DNA of 20,248 nt from a virus, in IMG/VR virus record IMGVR_UViG_3300037070_003705, positions 1 through 20,248 of that record; one strand, given 5' to 3'. A program made the position numbers and the translations under genes. Shown piece after piece: positions 6,761-12,718 of this stretch. Position 1 is the first letter of the stretch, and every line of letters begins with the position of its first letter. The notes beneath the pieces are model-generated. The model was not told the origin of the DNA and did not search any database. It saw only the letters and a list, made by a program, of their open reading frames with translations.

Positions 6761-9089
6761 CGGCGCGGCCGACAGGTTCGTGGAGTCCTTCGGCGGCGTG
6801 CCCCAAGGAGAGAACGGAACCGAGCGACTGGCCAACCTAGCGGCTCGAGCGGTCGGCAATGGGTTCGCCGTCGTGCTCGTGACCGCGTCGGGTAAGGCTC
6901 CGATATGCACCCTAACGTCCCGCGAGACCAACGAGGCGGATCGCGCCGCGCGGGAGCGGGCATTCCAACACGGTGACCGTCGGTGGGAGAAGGCGCAACA
7001 TGCGTGCGGATGGGCCCACGCCTTCTCGGATCCTGTGAAGGCGTCGGCAGCCGTTACCCGACTCTCGCGGCAAGGCCGGCTCAACCTCGGCATCGAGCTC
7101 AAGGGCTCTCGGATGATCTGCGTGGACGCCGATACCGCGGCGCAGGTGGCTGCGTTCGCATCCGATATGGAGTCGCACGGCCACGCGCCGATGGATCCCA
7201 CCGTGATGACCCCAGGGTTCCTCAACGAGCAAGGCGAGTGGACTCACAAGGATGGTGGGCACTACTGGTTCTATCTTCCGGACGGCGAGGATGTGCCCTC
7301 GGATCCGTACAACATGAAGATGGGCCCGGAGGGTGCGCAGTATTCGATCTACTGGGCGAACCAGCAGATCCTAGTTCCACCGTCCGTTCGCAAGGAAGGA
7401 CCGTACCGACTCACCGGTGCCAGTCAGGCTGCCCCCACGTGGCTTCTCGACGCCGTACGTCGTCGGGGGGAGGAGCAGGCGGCCAACCGCGAGACGGCCC
7501 GCGAGCGGGCGCTTGCGAGAGCTGCGGCCGGCGAGACGGACAGCGGCATCGACGTCTGGTCGGCAACGACCACATGGGCTGACCTGCTGACCCCCGATGG
7601 TTGGACCATGCGCGGGGAGGACGACGACACATGTGGGTGCCCTATCTGGACGAGGCCTGGTGACTGGTCGAACTGGAAATCGGCCACCGCCCACGAGCTC
7701 GGGTGTGTCAAGTTCCCATGCGAGCGAGGGCACGGACCGCTTCACATTTGGACGGACAGTCCGCCCGAATACCTGATCGGCCAGCCTCGCACCCTTACGA
7801 AAATCATGTATGAGGCGGCCAAGCACGGAGGGATCGCGGAGGCGTGCTCGGACTGGGGGATCGTCCGTGACGGTCAGGCGGGCATATGGGACCCTACGAC
7901 GGCTCCTGAGGCCATCACCGCTCAGGAGCCGTCTTCGGACCCGTTCATGGCGCCTGGGCCGTCTGATGAGTCGTTCGATGACGCCGTGGCCGTCGAGCAG
8001 GCGCGCCAAGATGCCGACGATGACGTGCCCCGCGATGGGCAGGAGACGATCGATGCAGAACGCCGAGCGAAGATCGATGAGATGTTCCCCGACGTCGATT
8101 GGCACACATCGTGGGACGGCGCGAAAGGTGAGGTGTGGATCGTCTATCCGATGCTGTCTGAGGGTCGACTGATCACGATCTACTCCGAGCCGAAGATGGG
8201 CAAGAGCCTTCTCATGCTCGAGCTGGCCGCCGGGATCGCCGCGGGGGTTGAGGTGCTCGGTTTCACTCCCGATCGTCCTCGGAAGGTGCTCTACGTCGAC
8301 TTCGAGAACACGATCGACGGTGACGTGGTCCCGCGTCTGAAAGATATGGGTTGGACTCCTGACGGGCTTCAGAACCTGCATTACCAGTCGTTCCCCAGCC
8401 TCGCCGCCCTCGACTCAGAGAGGGGGGGCGAGCAGCTCCTGCAGATCGCTCTGTCCAAGGGTTGCGAAGTCGTGATCATCGACACCGTCAGCCGCGCGGT
8501 GGACGGCGGCGAGAACGACAACGACACATGGCTCAACTTCTACCGGAAGACAGGACTCAAGCTGAAGTCGGCGGGCCTCACCACGGCCAGGCTCGACCAC
8601 ACGGGCAAGAACACAACAGCCGGGCCCCGCGGCGGCTCGGCGAAGCTAGGCGACGTCGATGCCACGTGGCACCTCACCGAGGTCGAGGCGGACACAAGAT
8701 ACCGTCTATGGTGCGATGGCAGCCGCATGGTGATCGCGGACAAAGAGGTGATCATCCGACGGGACACATCGCCACTTCGACACGTCGTCGAGGCGGGAGG
8801 TCTGGATCCCTTCGACGGGCCCGTCAGACCTCCCCAGGGCCGGCCCAAGGGTTCACCGAACATGGATCTGATGCGCGCCACGGTTCGGGAGTTCGGGCCC
8901 GTCGGATGCATCAGGGCCACGGCCGTGATGAAGAGCGGCATCCCCAAGTCCTCGGCCTACGACGTGTGGGCGGCTCTCGTGAACACACGTGAGATCATCC
9001 CGGCTGTCGAAGCCGAGATCGATCGGCACGGTTCGGTGATGCCGACCAAGGACCGGTATTGCTGTTCCGAGTTCGACCCCGAGGCGTGA
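6753..9089 (+). CDS. Bifunctional prim-pol primase and RecA-like (RepA-type) helicase
   Basis: This 778-aa protein likely unwinds and primes the phage chromosome. Residues ~25-235 are a prim-pol domain: GFAVVLV (38-43), metal-binding V124-DAD127, GGHYWF with H170, and ILVPPS (206-211). Residues ~268-375 form a linker domain with Cys/His residues (CGCP at 294-297, C318, C323, H327) that may bind zinc. An acidic linker with SSDPF follows. Residues ~445-670 are a RecA/RepA-like ATPase: Walker A SEPKMGKS (478-485), FEN (517-519), Walker B VVIIDT (573-578), RLDHTGKN and a PRGGSAKLGD segment. The C-terminus contains a small helical region that may be an HTH. ATG 6753 is chosen because it overlaps the previous stop; upstream in-frame sequence overlaps the 6530 gene. 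The repeat-rich region follows directly. Confidence 0.93.
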   Translation: MTDGAADRFVESFGGVPQGENGTERLANLAARAVGNGFAVVLVTASGKAPICTLTSRETNEADRAARERAFQHGDRRWEKAQHACGWAHAFSDPVKASAAVTRLSRQGRLNLGIELKGSRMICVDADTAAQVAAFASDMESHGHAPMDPTVMTPGFLNEQGEWTHKDGGHYWFYLPDGEDVPSDPYNMKMGPEGAQYSIYWANQQILVPPSVRKEGPYRLTGASQAAPTWLLDAVRRRGEEQAANRETARERALARAAAGETDSGIDVWSATTTWADLLTPDGWTMRGEDDDTCGCPIWTRPGDWSNWKSATAHELGCVKFPCERGHGPLHIWTDSPPEYLIGQPRTLTKIMYEAAKHGGIAEACSDWGIVRDGQAGIWDPTTAPEAITAQEPSSDPFMAPGPSDESFDDAVAVEQARQDADDDVPRDGQETIDAERRAKIDEMFPDVDWHTSWDGAKGEVWIVYPMLSEGRLITIYSEPKMGKSLLMLELAAGIAAGVEVLGFTPDRPRKVLYVDFENTIDGDVVPRLKDMGWTPDGLQNLHYQSFPSLAALDSERGGEQLLQIALSKGCEVVIIDTVSRAVDGGENDNDTWLNFYRKTGLKLKSAGLTTARLDHTGKNTTAGPRGGSAKLGDVDATWHLTEVEADTRYRLWCDGSRMVIADKEVIIRRDTSPLRHVVEAGGLDPFDGPVRPPQGRPKGSPNMDLMRATVREFGPVGCIRATAVMKSGIPKSSAYDVWAALVNTREIIPAVEAEIDRHGSVMPTKDRYCCSEFDPEA

Positions 9090-9093
9090 ACGT

Positions 9094-9291
9094 GCAGGTC
9101 AGAGCGTTTTCCGGAAAAACATTTCATACGGAAACGGGCAGTACGGAAAATGCGGACAGAAGATGATCATGGGTTCCGGAAAACCGCAGGTCAGAGCGTT
9201 TTGAGTTTTCCGGAAAAAGGGTACCCTAAGTTGATCACTGAAGATCATCTTCCGGAAAAACATTTAAAGATCAACAAGGCCTCTGACCTGC
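9094..9291. repeat. 17-bp direct repeat with an inverted partial copy
   Basis: GCAGGTCAGAGCGTTTT occurs at 9094-9110 and again at 9186-9202. The reverse complement of its first 11 bases, CTCTGACCTGC, is at 9281-9291. In the first copy the repeat runs directly into a TTCCGGAA palindrome; in the second, GAG intervenes before the palindrome. Confidence 0.85.
9109..9265. repeat. 16-bp direct repeat TTCCGGAAAAACATTT
   Basis: The sequence TTCCGGAAAAACATTT is found at 9109-9124 and 9250-9265. Each copy joins a palindrome to an A/T-rich arm, the arrangement expected if a protein binds the palindrome next to a melting-prone stretch. Confidence 0.85.
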
Positions 9292-9353
9292 AACTTTCCG
9301 AGATTCCGGAAAACTATTCCGGTCCGGAATCCGAACCCGGAAAATTCCGGGTT

Positions 9354-9379
9354 CCGGCAGCAGTACGAAGTACTGCCGG
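9354..9379. repeat. Hairpin with GAA triloop
   Basis: CCGGCAGCAGTAC (9354-9366) and GTACTGCCGG (9370-9379) form a 10-bp stem with a 3-base CAG bulge in the left arm and a GAA loop. No T tract follows on either side, so it is not a standard terminator. It may be a single-strand initiation structure or part of the operator/origin array. Confidence 0.6.
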
Positions 9380-9410
9380 ATACCCGGAATCCATCGGTAT
9401 CCGGAACCGC

Positions 9411-9440
9411 CTGACAGGCCGCCAGACACCCGACTAGGGT
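9411..9440 (+). promoter_or_regulatory. Promoter candidate CTGACA-18-TAGGGT
   Basis: CTGACA (9411-9416) matches the -35 consensus TTGACA at five of six positions, and TAGGGT (9435-9440) fits the actinobacterial -10 pattern TANNNT, with an 18-base spacer. It lies at the downstream edge of the repeat region and points into the endonuclease VII-WhiB-terminase gene chain, so the repeats could control it. Transcription would start at about 9447. Confidence 0.5.
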
Positions 9441-9446
9441 CACCCC

Positions 9447-9500
9447 ATGCGACGACTTCGATGGCTCCTGATGTGCCTGCGGAACGAGGCCGAGGAGTAA
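9447..9500 (+). CDS. Possible 17-aa leader peptide
   Basis: ATG 9447 opens a short frame encoding MRRLRWLLMCLRNEAEE before a TAA. The ATG sits six bases after the TAGGGT hexamer, so a transcript from that promoter would be leaderless. There is no Shine-Dalgarno. It may be a leader peptide or a chance ORF; only the promoter geometry supports it. Confidence 0.25.
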   Translation: MRRLRWLLMCLRNEAEE

Positions 9501-9526
9501 GGGTGGCCTTAGCGCAGACGGACGGC

Positions 9527-9579
9527 TAGTGTTCATCATCGCTCAATCAGCACTCGTACTCTCAATGAGAGGAAGTCAG
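9527..9579 (+). promoter_or_regulatory. Leader and ribosome binding site for endonuclease VII
   Basis: TAGTGT (9527-9532) could be a -10 hexamer, though no clear -35 precedes it. The following leader ends in GAGAGGA (9567-9573), six bases before TTG 9580. This Shine-Dalgarno decides the start in favour of the TTG over the in-frame ATG at 9565, which has no ribosome binding site. Parts of the leader (GTTCATCA, ACTCTCAA) recur in the leader at 3300-3321. Confidence 0.45.
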
Positions 9580-10020
9580 TTGACCGACAAGACCTGCATC
9601 GACTGCGCGGCGGCAGGTCGTCCGCTGAGCCGAGTCGCCGACAACCCCGGGCCGCGGTGTGCGACCGACTGGCGGATCGAGCTCAAGCGCCGTAGCCGGG
9701 CAGCGCACGCCCGACGGGTCGCATCGGTGTACGGACTGCCGGTCGGCATGTACGAGGCGCTGTACGAGGCGCAGGGCGGGCGTTGCGCCATCTGCCGGTG
9801 GGCGACTGGCAAGACCAAGCGGCTCGCCGTGGACCACGACCACGCGGCCATGTGCTGCCCGCCCGGTCCGACGAGCTGCGGCAGGTGCGTTCGTGGCCTT
9901 CTGTGCGGACCTTGCAACCAGACGATCGGACGCCTAGGATCCGAGGCATTGTCGCGGGCCGTCGAGTACCTGGCCGATCCCCCCGCCCGTTACATTCTCG
10001 ATCGGAAGGTCGGACATTGA
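9580..10020 (+). CDS. Recombination endonuclease VII (His-Me finger)
   Basis: This 146-aa nuclease resolves branched DNA such as Holliday junctions or packaging intermediates in the T4 gp49 family. The diagnostic core is clear: CAIC (C69, C72), VDHDH (D85, H86, D87, H88), VRGLLCGPCN (C109, C112, N113) and IGRLG. Two extra cysteines in TCIDC at the N-terminus and further Cys in MCCPPGPTSCGRC may form another zinc site within an insertion between the catalytic and zinc segments. TTG 9580 is preferred because AGAGGA lies six bases upstream. The last codons contain the Shine-Dalgarno GGAAGG (10004-10009) of the next gene, whose TTG overlaps this stop. Confidence 0.92.
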   Translation: MTDKTCIDCAAAGRPLSRVADNPGPRCATDWRIELKRRSRAAHARRVASVYGLPVGMYEALYEAQGGRCAICRWATGKTKRLAVDHDHAAMCCPPGPTSCGRCVRGLLCGPCNQTIGRLGSEALSRAVEYLADPPARYILDRKVGH

Positions 10021-10277
10021 TCCTCCCCCTGACCGACACGGTGTTCCGCGACCTCGACGCGCTGCCCCTTTGCGACCCGAACAGCGCGGTCTTGTTCCAC
10101 GGGCACGCCGAGGGTCGGCACGAGGCGATCCGGATGTGCCGCCGCTGCCCCCTCGGCCCGTACGGCAAGAACGGCAACCTGTGCCTGGAGTTCTACGAGA
10201 CGCATCCGGAGCTGCACGGCGGCGGCGGGGTCTGGGGCGGGAAAAATCACGGCGGTCCGGGTCAAGACGATGACTGA
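10017..10277 (+). CDS. WhiB-family Fe-S transcription regulator
   Basis: An 86-aa protein read from TTG 10017 (TTGA overlap with endonuclease VII, GGAAGG seven bases upstream). It has the WhiB layout: C19 (LPLCDP), C41-RR-C44-P, C56 (NLCLEF) and the GVWGG turn (71-75) followed by a short basic/polar tail. The four cysteines bind a 4Fe-4S cluster, and the family works by binding the host primary sigma factor. In actinophages such proteins can alter host or phage transcription. C44 and C56 are separated by 11 residues rather than the usual five, an insertion (GPYGKNG) worth noting. The family call is firm; the regulatory targets are unknown. Confidence 0.9.
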   Translation: MILPLTDTVFRDLDALPLCDPNSAVLFHGHAEGRHEAIRMCRRCPLGPYGKNGNLCLEFYETHPELHGGGGVWGGKNHGGPGQDDD

Positions 10278-10473
10278 ACGCCCGCACGCGGTGTTCTGCG
10301 CCGACAACTTCGGCCTCGGCTATTGCGACTGCAACAACCCGACCCTGGAACTCCCCACATTCGTCCGCCAGTACCGCCGCAACAACCCGCTGCGCGAGAT
10401 GCCGGCGTGGAACGGGAAGCGCCAACTGCACCGCGGCGTGGACGACGTGACGCTCAGAACGGACGTGTTGTGA
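10270..10473 (+). CDS. Unknown 67-aa protein
   Basis: Starts at ATG 10270, eight bases inside the WhiB gene, and its stop overlaps the next GTG start. It has a short Cys cluster (FCADNFGLGYCDCNNP) followed by a basic segment (FVRQYRRNNPLREMPAWNGKRQ). I do not recognise a family. Coupling to WhiB and the absence of other uses for this DNA support it as a real gene. Confidence 0.65.
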   Translation: MTERPHAVFCADNFGLGYCDCNNPTLELPTFVRQYRRNNPLREMPAWNGKRQLHRGVDDVTLRTDVL

Positions 10474-10805
10474 AAGGCGCATGGCCGGATGACTCGGTCT
10501 TCCCCGACAACTGGGGGAGCGCGGCCGACAAGCAGAAGAAGATCTCACGCAAGCGGGCACGGACCGACCAGAGCCTCGATCTCGACCCGATCGTCCCGCC
10601 CACCGACGAGAAGGCTCGAGCCTGCGCCGAGACGGTGTGCGCCAACGCGCTCGACGCGGCCGACGCCTCCACCATCCTCGACCAGCTCGGCATCCTGCGG
10701 CAGGTGCGCGGCGAGCCCGATCCGGACCGGTACCTCGCGCACTGCTTCAACGACCTACGCCGACCGCGCATGGCGGACGGCAGCATGGGCGGCGAACCGC
10801 GTTGA
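10470..10805 (+). CDS. Unknown 111-aa protein
   Basis: Read from GTG 10470, which overlaps the previous stop as GTGA. The N-terminal half is polar and charged (DKQKKISRKRARTDQ), and the C-terminal half is predicted helical (ACAETVCANALDAADASTIL). No known domain is seen. It lies within the unbroken overlap chain between WhiB and the terminase genes, so it is probably expressed with them. Confidence 0.7.
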   Translation: MKGAWPDDSVFPDNWGSAADKQKKISRKRARTDQSLDLDPIVPPTDEKARACAETVCANALDAADASTILDQLGILRQVRGEPDPDRYLAHCFNDLRRPRMADGSMGGEPR

Positions 10806-10921
10806 TCTTCACGTGCACGGTCTGCTTCCGCACGTTCCCCGTCGCGTCCGTGGCCGAGTCGCATTGCGCCGAGTGGAAGGATCAGGGAACCGATGAGCCC
10901 GCCGGTGCGTCCGATGAGTAA
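10802..10921 (+). CDS. Tiny zinc-finger-like protein, 39 aa
   Basis: A TTG at 10802 overlaps the previous stop as TTGA. The product contains CTVCFRTFPVASVAESHC, a C-x2-C ... H-C pattern like a single treble-clef or C2H2-type finger, and a short acidic tail. The start codon is weak and the ribosome binding site is poor (GGGCGG), but the position in the overlap chain and the Cys/His pattern support it. Confidence 0.5.
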   Translation: MIFTCTVCFRTFPVASVAESHCAEWKDQGTDEPAGASDE

Positions 10922-10940
10922 CCGAGGACTGGAGACGCAC

Positions 10941-11360
10941 ATGACGGACAAGCCCGCTGCGGGTGACCTGGACCGCGAGGTCCGCGCCGCACTAGAGGCG
11001 GTCCTGGTCAAGGGTTGGTTCCTAAACGTCAAGGTGGCCGTGCCTGTCGTGGTGCGGTTGATCGAGGCCCACCGCGCCCCGCTGATCGCGGAAATCGAGC
11101 GCCGCCACCAGGTCGGACTATCCCTCGTCCAGCGCGTCAACTCGACGGCCGCGGAGGCTGCCGCTGCGTTCCTGCGCGCCGAGCGGGCCGGGGCGGCGGT
11201 CGAGCGCGTCCGGGCGCTGTGCGGCGAGCGGGACGACAAGGTGCGCGATACCGGCGTGCCTGGTTCGAAGGCCATCGAATCGCTGATCGCTGCGGGTGGA
11301 TCGGCCGTGTCTACGACTGATGTTCGCGCCGCACTGGACGGAGCGGAGGAGACCCGATGA
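10941..11360 (+). CDS. Unknown helical protein, 139 aa
   Basis: ATG 10941 is chosen because GGAG (10931-10934) lies six bases upstream; in-frame ATGs at 10893 and 10914 are alternatives. The protein is mostly helical and Ala/Arg-rich (AAEAAAAFLRAERAGAAVER), with a coiled-coil-like middle and a hydrophobic N-terminal segment (VKVAVPVVVRLIEAH). No family is recognised. Its stop overlaps the next ATG. Confidence 0.7.
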   Translation: MTDKPAAGDLDREVRAALEAVLVKGWFLNVKVAVPVVVRLIEAHRAPLIAEIERRHQVGLSLVQRVNSTAAEAAAAFLRAERAGAAVERVRALCGERDDKVRDTGVPGSKAIESLIAAGGSAVSTTDVRAALDGAEETR

Positions 11361-11851
11361 CCCCCGAGGAGTTCCAGGCCGCGCGGGCCCTCGCGGACGC
11401 AGCGACACCCGGCGAGTGGGGGGCGCTCTACGTACAGGGCGACGCACAGCGGAGGACGCACCCGAACGGCGGGCTGAACGTCAACTCGCCCGCTGCGTGG
11501 TCGGTCGGCCCCGAGGCCCGAACGATGATGCAGGCCAAGCGGGACGCCGAGTTCATCGCTGCCGCCCGGACGCTCGTGCCGCGACTCCTGGACGCGCTGG
11601 AACAGGCCCAGGCCGAGGCGGAGATGTTCAAGGACGTCCGGTACCCGCACAACGTGGCTGCGGCACTAACAGAACGAGCGGAGCGGGCCGAGGCGGCGGT
11701 CTTGGAGGCGCGGAAGCTGCTCGCCGAGGCGCTCGATCTGGCCGCGGAGTCGATTCCCTACGCCGGGCCCTACTTCGATGAGAAGTGGAACCTGACCGGG
11801 GAGTTGGCCGCACTCCGCGCTCGCGCTGGCGCCCAGGGAGCGACCCCGTGA
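11357..11851 (+). CDS. Ea22-like phage protein, 164 aa
   Basis: ATG 11357 overlaps the preceding stop (ATGA). The pattern ADAATPGEWG near residues 13-22, DAEFIAAARTLVPRLLDALE (about 63-82) and a following coiled coil is what actinophage and enteric phage Ea22-like (ead) proteins show. Their function is unknown. The C-terminal region continues as helix with a YFDEKW segment. The gene joins directly to the terminase small subunit gene by a GTGA overlap. Confidence 0.75.
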   Translation: MTPEEFQAARALADAATPGEWGALYVQGDAQRRTHPNGGLNVNSPAAWSVGPEARTMMQAKRDAEFIAAARTLVPRLLDALEQAQAEAEMFKDVRYPHNVAAALTERAERAEAAVLEARKLLAEALDLAAESIPYAGPYFDEKWNLTGELAALRARAGAQGATP

Positions 11852-12459
11852 CCACCGATCGACGCGAGAGGGGCATCACCGTGGCGCCGACGGGCAACTC
11901 CCCGATGGTCGTGCCGGTGTTCGGCCTCCAGCCTTGGGAGACCGATGCCGAGTACGCGGCGTTCCTCGCGTGGCTGGGTCTGCCGGCCGGTGAGCGCACG
12001 CTGAAGCGCACCGCGGAGATGCTCGGACGTGACCGCAGCTCCGTGGCGCGGATGTCGTCCACGTGCCGGTGGGAGGAGCGCACCCGGGCGTACCAGGCCG
12101 AGGAGGACCGACGCATGCTGATCGGCCTTCAGGCGCGTCAACTGGTCGCGCGGGTGGATCAGGCCGACCTCGGGCGTTCGATGCGGGAGATGGCCGCTGC
12201 GGGCCTTGAGCACCTCATGGCCGAGGACAAGGTGCCGACCGACGTGAAGGACATCGCGACGCTCGCCACCGCCGGCGTCAAGATCGAACGTGACGCGCTC
12301 CAGTTGGTCAACAAGACCGAGGCCGAGGTGACAGTGAACGTGCAGGCGTCCGAGCTCGACGACAACGCCCGTGCGGCGCTGCGTGCCGAGCTCGCCTCGA
12401 GGTTGGCACAGCTCGGGGGAACCGAACCGGAGCCCGACGATGAGACGATCGACTCATGA
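11848..12459 (+). CDS. Terminase small subunit
   Basis: A 203-aa protein from GTG 11848 (GTGA overlap; GGGAG nine bases upstream). Residues ~50-75 form a helix-turn-helix (ERTLKRTAEMLGRDRSSVAR) followed by a CRWEERTRAYQ segment, the typical DNA-binding end of actinophage small terminases. The middle is long helices suited to ring oligomerisation (MREMAAAGLEHLMAEDKVPT, TLATAGVKIERDALQ), and the C-terminus is acidic. It should recognise the packaging site and load the large subunit encoded just downstream, with two tiny genes between. Confidence 0.85.
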   Translation: MTTDRRERGITVAPTGNSPMVVPVFGLQPWETDAEYAAFLAWLGLPAGERTLKRTAEMLGRDRSSVARMSSTCRWEERTRAYQAEEDRRMLIGLQARQLVARVDQADLGRSMREMAAAGLEHLMAEDKVPTDVKDIATLATAGVKIERDALQLVNKTEAEVTVNVQASELDDNARAALRAELASRLAQLGGTEPEPDDETIDS

Positions 12460-12572
12460 GCTGGAAGTCGTTCAAGCCGCCGACGGACGTCGAGCTGGCC
12501 GCTGAGGAGCGCCTGCGCGGTCTGTGCTGCGTGCAGCAGGTCTTGCGCGAGCTCTCGAAATGGGCGGCGTAG
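12456..12572 (+). CDS. Tiny 38-aa protein between the terminase genes
   Basis: ATG 12456 overlaps the terminase small subunit stop (ATGA), and the TAG end touches the next GTG. The product starts MSWKSFKPPTDVELAAEERL and has a CC pair before an amphipathic C-terminal helix. It has no known family. Its existence rests on the precise overlap chain. Confidence 0.5.
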   Translation: MSWKSFKPPTDVELAAEERLRGLCCVQQVLRELSKWAA

Positions 12573-12718
12573 TGACCTGCCCGCAGCCCGACTCTCACGA
12601 CTGCCTCCAATGCGATCAGACCGGCGCCGTCCACCCGGTCACCGGCAATGCGCACCGGCCGTTCAATGCTCATTGGACCGAGTGCCCGTGTTGCGGCGGG
12701 CTCGGGGTGCATCCGTGA
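12572..12718 (+). CDS. Small DnaJ-type zinc-ribbon protein, 48 aa
   Basis: Two CxxC units (CLQCDQTG and CPCCGGLG) resemble the CxxCxGxG repeats of DnaJ zinc fingers and probably bind one zinc. GTG 12572 keeps the chain of minimal overlaps; ATG 12560 would add four residues and is a fair alternative. The stop overlaps the terminase large subunit start (GTGA). The function is unknown. Confidence 0.6.
   Translation: MTCPQPDSHDCLQCDQTGAVHPVTGNAHRPFNAHWTECPCCGGLGVHP

Larger units (their letters stand above)
9091..9410. other. Repeat-dense, AT-richer region; candidate replication origin or operator array
   Basis: Directly after the primase-helicase gene lies about 320 bases that are visibly AT-richer than the flanks and hold nine CCGGAA and eight TTCCGG hexamers. 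Five perfect TTCCGGAA palindromes start at 9109, 9174, 9208, 9250 and 9304; two extend to 12-bp TTTTCCGGAAAA (9107-9118, 9206-9217). Bipartite versions are ATTCCGG-T-CCGGAAT (9316-9330) and CCCGGAA-AA-TTCCGGG (9336-9351). GTTGATC (9230-9236) and GATCAAC (9269-9275) flank the fourth site, and GGGTACCC (9219-9226) is another palindrome. Iteron-like repeats plus an AT-rich stretch (AAAAACATTTAAAGATCAAC) beside a primase-helicase gene fit an origin. A repressor or regulator binding array is the main alternative. Confidence 0.6.

Noticed and set aside
7371-8381. 336-aa minus-strand open frame
   Set aside because: It is antisense to the primase-helicase, whose prim-pol and ATPase motifs are unambiguous on the + strand.
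9150-9437. 95-aa open frame across the repeat region
   Set aside because: It has no ribosome binding site, its composition follows the repeats (TTCCGGAA is read in different frames), and its residue make-up is unlike that of the neighbouring genes. It is more likely a chance frame in a control region.
10454-11650. 398-aa minus-strand open frame
   Set aside because: It lies opposite a chain of well-linked + strand genes and is Ser/Arg-rich low-complexity in character, typical of an antisense shadow frame.
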